This document shows, in pieces, positions 1 to 4,560 of a DNA stretch of 6,998 bases. Position 1 is the stretch's first letter; every line of letters begins with the position of its first letter. A program made the translations under genes and the position numbers. The stretch covers positions 1 to 6,998 of the forward strand of contig JAEXXR010000355.1 in the NCBI GenBank assembly GCA_023405705.1, given 5' to 3'. This DNA comes from Actinomycetes bacterium (GTDB lineage Bacteria; Actinomycetota; Thermoleophilia; Solirubrobacterales; Solirubrobacteraceae). Under the pieces are notes generated by a model. That model was not told the origin of the DNA and did no database searches. It worked only from the letters and a program-made list of their open reading frames with translations.

Positions 1-57
1 GTCTTCGTCGGCGCGATCCTCGCGGCCAGAGCGGCCGCGCCGCCGAGCTTCTTCTAG
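1..57 (+). CDS. C-terminal end of a truncated upstream gene
   Basis: Eighteen codons read open from the first base to a TAG stop at 55-57, giving the tail VFVGAILAARAAAPPSFF. Seventeen of the 18 third positions are G or C (the exception is one AGA), as in real genes of this window. A strong hairpin lies 80 bases downstream, as expected after the end of a gene. The first residues are hydrophobic and could be the end of a membrane helix followed by a short cytoplasmic or external tail, but 18 residues are too few to name a family. The frame assignment is inference from codon bias and the terminator. Confidence 0.45.
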   Translation, partial: VFVGAILAARAAAPPSFF

Positions 58-136
58 GCGTCCGGCCGGCGCCGCGCAAACCGCGCCGCGGCGCGGCCCG
101 CCCGCACCGGCGGCTCGGTTCGACCTCCGAGACGAC

Positions 137-162
137 GAAGCGCCCGCTTCCGCGGGCGCTTC
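137..162. terminator. Bidirectional intrinsic terminator hairpin
   Basis: A perfect 11-base-pair stem (GAAGCGCCCGC, 137-147, with GCGGGCGCTTC, 152-162) closes a TTCC loop. It lies between the + strand gene ending at 57 and the - strand gene ending at 211, so it can serve both. On the + strand it is followed by a short GCTTTG run; there is no long U tract, which is common in very GC-rich actinobacteria. Confidence 0.8.
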
Positions 163-210
163 GCTTTGCTGCTGTCAGACGTGCTCCCGTTCAGGACGGG
201 GCGGTCGTCG

Positions 211-954
211 CTACGGCTTGCAGGTGATCCAGCCGAGCGCGGAGGTGCTGGCGCCCTCGGTGAAGTCGAAGGCACCGGCGACCGGGACTCTGCCGGCCTT
301 CGGGCATCTCTTCGCCTCTATGTAGCCGCGCTTCTTGCCTCTCACCGTGGTGGTGGCGTTGAAGGTGCTGCTGAATCTTCTGACCTGCGCCCACCAGCCG
401 GGGGAGATCTCCTGGAGTATGTCCGGGATCTTCGCGGTCAGCTTGTAGCCGTATCTGCCGCCGGTCTTGACGAGCGACGCGTCGAACGCGTGGTTGATGT
501 CGACCGGCCGCAGCGCGCGGACGTGGATCGTCAGTCTCTTGCCGTTTCTGCTGCCGTTGAAGAACGTGACCGTGCCGGGGACGCCGAAGACGTCGGTCGC
601 CGGGACGTCGGCCTTCAGGGTGCCTCTGCCGACCTGCGAGCCCTTCGGGCACGCCTTGATGCTCTTGGCCGCGTTGATCTGCGCGGCGCTGCACGTCTTG
701 AAGAACTGCGCGTTCTGGACGCCGTTGGGCGGCAGCTGGACGACGACCTGTCTCAGCGTCGCCGACTTCTCGCCGGGATCGCCCTCGGTCGTGAAGTTGA
801 CGCTCAGCTTGAGCGGCGTGCCGGGCTTGCCCTTCACCGGATCGATCTTGCCGCCGATGGTCGACGAGGCCGCCATCGCGCTCGGAGCGGCGGCGAGCAG
901 CAGCGCCGTGGCTGCCGCTGCCGCAAAGGTGCGACCTGCTCTGTGTGGGGACAT
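211..954 (-). CDS. Small exported four-cysteine protein, paralog A
   Basis: I do not recognise a named family; the function is unknown. The 247-residue product has a classic signal peptide: a basic N-terminus with Arg5 and Arg8, an Ala/Leu-rich core at about 10-23, and a likely cut after Ala28 in SAMA. The mature part looks like an all-beta secreted domain and has exactly four cysteines (88, 102, 217, 245), suggesting two disulfides. It shares long blocks with the next gene: QLPPN, CSAAQINAA, ACPKGSQ, TFFNGSR, RALRPVDIN, EISPGW and CPKAG. The ATG at 954 is preferred over an upstream TTG at 1002 because it aligns with the paralog's start and places the signal peptide at the N-terminus. No Shine-Dalgarno precedes it; a GTTTAC element sits 10 bases upstream. 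Arginine is encoded by AGA in 11 of 15 cases, unlike neighbouring enzymes. Its own hairpin lies downstream at 137-162. Confidence 0.85.
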   Translation of the reverse strand: MSPHRAGRTFAAAAATALLLAAAPSAMAASSTIGGKIDPVKGKPGTPLKLSVNFTTEGDPGEKSATLRQVVVQLPPNGVQNAQFFKTCSAAQINAAKSIKACPKGSQVGRGTLKADVPATDVFGVPGTVTFFNGSRNGKRLTIHVRALRPVDINHAFDASLVKTGGRYGYKLTAKIPDILQEISPGWWAQVRRFSSTFNATTTVRGKKRGYIEAKRCPKAGRVPVAGAFDFTEGASTSALGWITCKP

Positions 955-1000
955 GAGAGCGATGGTAAACGAGTGCGTACCAGCGCGTCCACGGTCAACC
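955..1000 (-). promoter_or_regulatory. Putative promoter of paralog A, leaderless type
   Basis: Read on the - strand, the region carries TTGACC (about 992-997), TGGACGCG (984-991) and GTTTAC (965-970), the last ending 10 bases before the ATG. The same ordered blocks TGGACGCG and GTTTA(C/T) precede paralog B at almost the same distances. The short gap from the presumed -10 element to the start codon and the absence of a ribosome binding site suggest transcription starts at or next to the ATG. Conservation is seen in the sequence; the promoter role is inferred. Confidence 0.5.
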
Positions 1001-1066
1001 AACCGGTGGGTCGGCGTCGGGACATGGCCCGTTTGATAACCGAAACTTAGGAGATCCTGGGGCGTT

Positions 1067-1093
1067 GCGCCCCGGGGCTCAGGCCCGGGGCGC
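1067..1093 (-). terminator. Terminator of paralog B
   Basis: A perfect 10-base-pair GC stem (GCGCCCCGGG at 1067-1076 with CCCGGGGCGC at 1084-1093) surrounds a 7-base loop, starting 23 bases beyond the stop codon of the - strand gene ending at 1117. No U tract follows. It separates the two paralogs, so each is probably its own transcription unit. Confidence 0.65.
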
Positions 1094-1116
1094 AGTCGCG
1101 CGCAGCAGGAGCAGAC

Positions 1117-1875
1117 CTAGCGTCTGCAGGCGATTCTGGACTCGACGTCCGTCGAGGAGCCGTCGATGAACGAGTATCTCGCCGCGGCAGGCACGAAGCC
1201 GGCCTTGGGGCAGAGCGTCGTCGACTGGATGTAGGGGATTCTTCTGCCTCTGACCGTCCAGAAAGCTCTGATCTCCGTGTTCAGCGTGCGCACCTGCGCG
1301 AACCAGCCGGGGGAGATCTCCTTGAGGCCGTCCGGCAGGTTGAAGGCGATCCGGTAGCCGAATCTGCCGCTCGTTCTGACGATCGTCGCGTCGAAGGCGA
1401 GGTTGATGTCGACCGGGCGCAGCGCGCGGGCGTGGACGGTGATTCTGTTGCCCGATCTGCTGCCGTTGAAGAAGGTCAGCGTGTACGGGACGTTGAAGAC
1501 GTCGGTCGCCGTCACGTCGGCCTTGCCGCCGCCCTTGCCGATCTGCGAGCCCTTCGGACAGGCCTTGATGCTGCGCGCGGCGTTGATCTGTGCCGCGCTG
1601 CACGACGGGAAGAGCTTGCCGTTGTGTCTGGCGTTCGGCGGCAGCTGCAGGACGACTCTGTCGATCGTGTCCGGCGTCGCGCCCTCGGTGGAGGGGTCGA
1701 TCGTGAAGCCGATCTTGAGATTGACGGCCGAGCCGATCGGTCCGAAGTTCGGTCTGATCGAGCTGGACATCGTCATGTCGGAGGCCGCCATGGCGGCTGG
1801 AGTGGCGACGGCGAGCAGCGCTGCTGCGGCCGTCGCGGCGGCGAGAACGCGGCCGGGACGAGTGATGGGGAGCAT
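1117..1875 (-). CDS. Small exported four-cysteine protein, paralog B
   Basis: Unknown function; tandem paralog of the gene at 211-954, about half identical by eye with far higher identity in the core. The 252-residue product starts with a signal peptide (Arg6 and Arg9, an Ala/Leu/Val core at about 11-25, likely cut after Ala30 in AAMA). All four cysteines are kept (92, 106, 222, 250), so two disulfides are likely. Conserved blocks include CSAAQINAA, ACPKGSQIG, ATDVF, TFFNGSR, RALRPVDIN, EISPGWFAQVR and CPKAG. The N-terminal 35 mature residues and the stretch before the last cysteine differ most, so any ligand specificity may lie there. The ATG at 1875 lacks a Shine-Dalgarno, but a GTTTAT element ends 9 bases upstream. 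AGA encodes 14 of 22 arginines. The pair is best explained by gene duplication including the promoter. A cell-wall or extracellular role is inferred only from the signal peptide and disulfides. Confidence 0.85.
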   Translation of the reverse strand: MLPITRPGRVLAAATAAAALLAVATPAAMAASDMTMSSSIRPNFGPIGSAVNLKIGFTIDPSTEGATPDTIDRVVLQLPPNARHNGKLFPSCSAAQINAARSIKACPKGSQIGKGGGKADVTATDVFNVPYTLTFFNGSRSGNRITVHARALRPVDINLAFDATIVRTSGRFGYRIAFNLPDGLKEISPGWFAQVRTLNTEIRAFWTVRGRRIPYIQSTTLCPKAGFVPAAARYSFIDGSSTDVESRIACRR

Positions 1876-1920
1876 CGAGCAACCATAAACAGGAGCGTTC
1901 CTCGCGTCCAGTGGGAACCG
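1876..1920 (-). promoter_or_regulatory. Putative promoter of paralog B, leaderless type
   Basis: On the - strand, TGGACGCG (1903-1910) is followed 12 bases later by GTTTAT (1885-1890), 9 bases before the ATG. This matches the arrangement upstream of paralog A (13 and 10 bases). The bases between the blocks are also similar (AACGC against TACGC). A GGAAC motif overlaps the spacer here but is GGTAC in paralog A, so I do not read it as an ECF sigma site. The role is inferred from conservation between paralogs. Confidence 0.5.
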
Positions 1921-1984
1921 TTCGGTGAACCGCTTTCAAGTGTTCGCGGCGACGCGCCAGCCTCGCGACGGCTCGTGCTTCGTC

Positions 1985-2039
1985 GGCCGCGCGGCTCGCT
2001 CGGCGCCGGCCGCGCGGTGCGGTCGGCGCACGGCCGCGC
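1985..2039. repeat. Short GGCCGCGC-type direct repeats
   Basis: GGCCGCGCGG occurs at 1985-1994 and 2008-2017, and a shorter GGCCGCGC copy at 2032-2039, between the 3' end of the cobalamin-binding gene and the promoter of paralog B. A small inverted repeat (GGCGC 2025-2029 with GCGCC 2036-2040) sits directly after the stop codon and could act as a weak terminator for the - strand gene. In DNA this GC-rich, such repeats can be chance. Confidence 0.3.
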
Positions 2040-2043
2040 CGCT

Positions 2044-2934
2044 TCACAGCTCGACGTAGAGCGGCTCCGACGGCGCCTCGGGCACGGCCTCCGGGTGAAG
2101 GATGCTGGCCATCAGCTCCAGGCCGTCGACGAGGCGCGGGCCGGGGCGGGAGAAGTAGGCGTTGGCGTCGACCGCGACGACCTGCCCGGCGCCGATCGAG
2201 GCGAGCCGCTCTGCGAAGTCGAGCGCCTGCGCGTGCGCGCGCGGGGCGTCGAGCCCGCACGGCATCACCACGACGACGTCGGGCTCGGCGGCGGCGACCA
2301 GCTCCCAGGAGACGCGCTCGGAGTGCTCCCCGGCCATGCCCAGCACGTCGACGCCGCCGGCGTACTCGATCAGCTGCGGCGTCCAGTGGCCGGCGACGTA
2401 GACGGGGTCGAGCCACTCCAGCGCGGCGACCTTCAGCGGCGGCCGGTCGCGCACGGCGAGCCGGACGCGGTCGATCCGTCTGGCGGCGTCGGCGATCAGG
2501 TCGACGCCGGCGTCTCTGGTGCCGGTCGCCTCGGCGAGCGTGCGCACGTCGCCGAGCACCTCGCCGAGCGTGCGCGGGTCGAGCGAGATCACCTTCGGTC
2601 TGCTGTCGAGCTCCTCCGCGATCCTGCGCACGTCCTCGTGGGAGACGGCGCAGACCGCGCACAGCGCCTGCGTGACGATCAGGTCGGGCTGCAGCCGTCT
2701 CAGCGCCTCGACGTCGAGCTGGTAGAGCGGCTCGCCCTGCTCGGTGCGCGTGCGCACGACGGCGTCGATCTGACCGGGGGTGAGGTCGTCGGGCAGCGCG
2801 TCGCGCGTGATCTTCGGCAGCTCGCGCGCCTGCGCGGGGTGGTCGCACTCGTGCGTCACGGCGATAACCTCGGATCCGAGGCCGAGCGCGAACAGCATCT
2901 CGGTGGAGGACGGGACGAGGCTCACGATCCGCAT
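2044..2934 (-). CDS. Cytosolic BtuF-like cobalamin-binding protein
   Basis: A 296-residue member of the periplasmic-binding-protein fold family related to BtuF (COG0614), in the subgroup usually annotated cobalamin-binding protein. Diagnostic stretches are SLVPSSTEMLFALGLG at the N-terminus, VTHECDHP, a Cys-x-x-Cys in QALCAVCAVS, EWLDPVYVAGHWTPQLIEYAGG, MPCGLD, and near the C-terminus NAYFSRPGPRLVDGLE. True BtuF is exported and feeds the BtuCD importer; this protein begins directly with the first beta strand, has no signal peptide or lipobox, and no BtuC/BtuD genes adjoin it. It therefore probably binds a corrinoid or related ligand inside the cell. ATG 2934 is chosen because the family's conserved start (MRIVSLVPS) begins there; an in-frame ATG at 2946 adds only four residues. 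Neither has a clear Shine-Dalgarno. It is divergent from the dehydratase gene with 12 bases or fewer between starts. No cobalamin riboswitch is visible upstream. Confidence 0.88.
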   Translation of the reverse strand: MRIVSLVPSSTEMLFALGLGSEVIAVTHECDHPAQARELPKITRDALPDDLTPGQIDAVVRTRTEQGEPLYQLDVEALRRLQPDLIVTQALCAVCAVSHEDVRRIAEELDSRPKVISLDPRTLGEVLGDVRTLAEATGTRDAGVDLIADAARRIDRVRLAVRDRPPLKVAALEWLDPVYVAGHWTPQLIEYAGGVDVLGMAGEHSERVSWELVAAAEPDVVVVMPCGLDAPRAHAQALDFAERLASIGAGQVVAVDANAYFSRPGPRLVDGLELMASILHPEAVPEAPSEPLYVEL

Positions 2935-2941
2935 GGGAGAG
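2935..2941 (+). promoter_or_regulatory. Ribosome binding site for the dehydratase gene
   Basis: GGGAGAG lies five bases before the ATG at 2947 and fixes that start. It overlaps the divergent start region of the cobalamin-binding gene, so the two translation starts share the same few bases on opposite strands. Confidence 0.65.
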
Positions 2942-2946
2942 ACCAT

Positions 2947-3228
2947 ATGGCACGCCTGACCGACGACGACGTCGCGACTCGCCTGGAGGGCAGCGAATGG
3001 GCGCGCGAAGGCGACGCGATCGTGCGCGACCTGAAGTTCGAGCACTTCGCCGCCGCTGTCGCCTTCGTCGACCGCGTCGCCGAGGCTGCGGAGGCGGCGA
3101 ACCACCACCCCGACATCCTCGTCCACGGCTGGAACAAGGTCCGCTTGACCCTGTCGACCCACAGCGAGGGCGGCCTCACCGCGGCCGACTTCGCGCTCGC
3201 CGAGCGCCTCGACCAGCTGTCAGCTTGA
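2947..3228 (+). CDS. phhB: Pterin-4a-carbinolamine dehydratase
   Basis: A 93-residue protein, the usual length for the PCD/DCoH family. The enzyme (EC 4.2.1.96) dehydrates 4a-hydroxytetrahydrobiopterin to the quinonoid dihydropterin, recycling the pterin cofactor of aromatic amino acid hydroxylases; bacterial members may also act in other pterin chemistry. Family hallmarks are present: W18, the EAANHHPDI block with His53, His54 and Pro55, WNKV at 62-65, T71-H72 in LSTHSEGGLT, and Asp81. The three pterin-site histidines (53, 54, 72) are all kept. The frame is open far upstream, but the ATG at 2947 has a ribosome binding site and gives the standard family N-terminus. No phenylalanine hydroxylase gene is in the window, so the physiological partner is unknown. 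It is divergent from the cobalamin-binding gene, with promoters necessarily inside each other's coding DNA or leader. Its 3' end is followed by the non-coding stretch and terminator at 3373-3401. Confidence 0.93.
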   Translation: MARLTDDDVATRLEGSEWAREGDAIVRDLKFEHFAAAVAFVDRVAEAAEAANHHPDILVHGWNKVRLTLSTHSEGGLTAADFALAERLDQLSA

Positions 3229-3577
3229 AGCGCGAAAAGCGCCCGAGGCTGCAGAAAAGCTGCGAGTTCGCTACGTTTCATATGACACAACCGCATCACG
3301 GCCTGAGAGGAGCCGGCGGTTGGGTGGAGGAGGAGCGTGGTGGACTCGGTGGGTCCGCTTTCACGCAAAAGCGAAGCCGGCCCGCTGAGCGGGCCGGCTT
3401 CGTGCTTCTGGGAGGAGGTGCTGCTGTGAGGTACGTCGCACACGGGAGTATGTGGCGGGCACCTGAAGCATCCTTAAGCTGCGACTGAGAACAATCTCAT
3501 CAGCAGGGATGTTTGGTCGCAGCGCCTCCGCGACACTCCGCCGGCGACCGCTGCGGCCGCCGGCGGGGAAGCCTCGA
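3229..3577. other. Non-coding convergent intergenic region
   Basis: This 349-base gap lies between the 3' ends of the dehydratase (+) and the hydroxyacyl-CoA dehydrogenase (-). Two tiny hairpins with similar GAAAAGC cores (GCGC-GAAAA-GCGC at 3230-3242 and GCAG-AAAAG-CTGC shortly after) follow the dehydratase stop. A G/A-rich tract covers about 3305-3340. A two-layer stem (GCGTG 3335-3339 with CACGC 3362-3366, enclosing GGAC 3342-3345 with GTCC 3353-3356) directly precedes the strong terminator. After it, only a 20-codon reading frame with a good ribosome binding site (3426-3488) is seen. GC content at third positions does not support a long gene on either strand. Confidence 0.6.
3373..3401. 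terminator. Strong bidirectional intrinsic terminator
   Basis: A perfect 13-base-pair stem (GAAGCCGGCCCGC, 3373-3385, with GCGGGCCGGCTTC, 3389-3401) closes a TGA triloop. On the - strand it is followed by CGCTTTTGCG, giving a U run, so it is best suited to stop transcripts arriving from the hydroxyacyl-CoA dehydrogenase; on the + strand it can stop the dehydratase transcript. Confidence 0.85.
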
Positions 3578-4384
3578 TCAGGCGCTGTAGTCGTAGAAGC
3601 CGCGGCCGCTCTTCTTGCCGAGGTGGCCCTCGGCGACGAGCTGCTGGACGCGCGCCGGAACCGGTCTCCCGATCGCCTCGCCGATCGCCTTGGAGACGTC
3701 GAGGCCGACGTAGTCGAGCAGCGCCAGCGGGCCCATCGGATGGCCGGCGCCGAGCTTCATGCAGGTGTCGACGGCCTCCGGGGAGAGGCCGGTCTCCTCG
3801 ATCAGGTCGACGGCGCTGAAGAGGTACGGGAACAGCAGCCGGTTGACGACGAAGCCCTCGATGTCGGGGACCTCGACGGCCGTCTTGCCGAGCTTCTCGC
3901 ACAGCGCGCGCGAGCGCTCGCGCACGTCGCCGTTGGCCTCGGGCGCGTAGACCAGCTCGACCAGGTCCATCTTCGGGACCGGGTTGAAGACGTGCAGGCC
4001 GACGAAGCGGTCGGCGCGACCGGTCTCCTGCGCCAGTCTCGTGACCGACAGCGACGAGGTCGTCGTCGCCAGCACGGCGTCGCCGTCGGCGTGGCGGCCG
4101 AGCTCGCTCAGCACGCCGGCCTTCGTCGCGTGGTCCTCGGCGACCGCCTCGACGAGGTAGGTCGCGCCGCCCAGCTCCTCGAGCGTGCTGACGATCGTCA
4201 CGCGGTCGGCGATCGGCTCCTCGCTGAGCTTCCCGCACCACTTCGAGACCATCCCGCGCGCGCGATCTGCGGAGGCGTCGGAGCGCGCCCACAGGAGTAC
4301 CTCGCCGTGCTGCGCCGCAGTCGCAGCCAGCCCGCACGCGATGGCACCGGATCCTGCGATGCCCAGCCGTTCCTCCACGCCCAC
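3578..4384 (-). CDS. 3-hydroxyacyl-CoA dehydrogenase, short-chain type
   Basis: A 268-residue enzyme of the 3-hydroxybutyryl-CoA dehydrogenase family, which interconverts 3-hydroxyacyl-CoA and 3-ketoacyl-CoA in beta-oxidation, butyrate-type or phenylacetate pathways. An N-terminal Rossmann domain (about 5-180) is followed by an all-helical dimerisation domain (about 181-268). Catalytic residues match human HADH S137/H158/E170/N208 with identical spacing: Ser110, His131, Glu143, Asn181, in TSSL, HVFNPVPKM, LVEL and GFVVNR. The cofactor site is odd: the usual GxGxxG is G11-S-G13-A-I-A16, and the acidic residue ending beta-2 is replaced (LLWARS, Ala33-Arg34), a pattern typical of NADP rather than NAD binding. 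The first residue of the NTSS motif is Thr108. The GTG start at 4384 is fixed by AAGGAG six bases upstream. It stands alone, with no thiolase, crotonase or acyl-CoA dehydrogenase alongside, so its pathway cannot be told. It is divergent from the cyclic-di-GMP gene. Confidence 0.92.
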   Translation of the reverse strand: MGVEERLGIAGSGAIACGLAATAAQHGEVLLWARSDASADRARGMVSKWCGKLSEEPIADRVTIVSTLEELGGATYLVEAVAEDHATKAGVLSELGRHADGDAVLATTTSSLSVTRLAQETGRADRFVGLHVFNPVPKMDLVELVYAPEANGDVRERSRALCEKLGKTAVEVPDIEGFVVNRLLFPYLFSAVDLIEETGLSPEAVDTCMKLGAGHPMGPLALLDYVGLDVSKAIGEAIGRPVPARVQQLVAEGHLGKKSGRGFYDYSA

Positions 4385-4390
4385 GTCCAG

Positions 4391-4396
4391 CTCCTT
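4391..4396 (-). promoter_or_regulatory. Ribosome binding site of the hydroxyacyl-CoA dehydrogenase
   Basis: AAGGAG on the - strand sits six bases before the GTG at 4384 and supports this non-ATG start. It is the clearest Shine-Dalgarno in the window. Confidence 0.8.
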
Positions 4397-4560
4397 CGAA
4401 TCGATCGTCGAACCGCGCGAACAGTAGGGATCGGCCGGCCTTCGGAGCGCCGGTTCCGCGATGCGGACATGCAGGCGAACGTTTGCGTTCAGGCGCGTTG
4501 CCGCTCACGACGATCGTCCAAAACGGTCAAAAGCTGACGTTCGCGGCCGATGTTCGGGGA
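4397..4560. promoter_or_regulatory. Divergent promoter region
   Basis: This space between the dehydrogenase and the cyclic-di-GMP gene must hold both promoters. It has lower GC than the genes and low third-position GC in the reading frame that extends into it (18 of 26 codons from 4483). It contains a perfect 5-base inverted repeat GAACG-TTTG-CGTTC (4477-4490) and two AAAA-containing near-repeats, CCAAAACG and TCAAAAGC (about 4518-4533). No convincing -35/-10 pair can be assigned by eye. Confidence 0.4.

Noticed and set aside
955..1002. Upstream TTG start at 1002 for paralog A
   Set aside because: It would bury the signal peptide behind 16 residues and translate the promoter block shared with paralog B; the paralog's start aligns with ATG 954.
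1891..1910. GGAAC motif as an ECF sigma factor -35 site before paralog B
   Set aside because: The motif is changed to GGTAC in paralog A and sits too close to the GTTTAT element for the usual ECF spacing.
1079..2953. Long - strand reading frame of 624 codons
   Set aside because: It overlaps two recognisable genes in another frame and its product is a low-complexity Arg/Ala string.
2935..3162. Upstream start at 3162 for the cobalamin-binding gene
   Set aside because: The extension is antisense to the dehydratase and the conserved family N-terminus begins at the ATG at 2934.
1432..3228. Long + strand reading frame of nearly 600 codons
   Set aside because: Only its last 93 codons, the dehydratase, resemble a real protein. 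The rest is antisense to paralog B and the cobalamin-binding gene and is Arg/Asp/Gly/Val-rich, as expected for a GC-rich shadow frame.
2950..3228. Cobalamin riboswitch upstream of the cobalamin-binding gene
   Set aside because: The upstream DNA is the coding sequence of the divergent dehydratase and I see no conserved B12-box sequence on the - strand.
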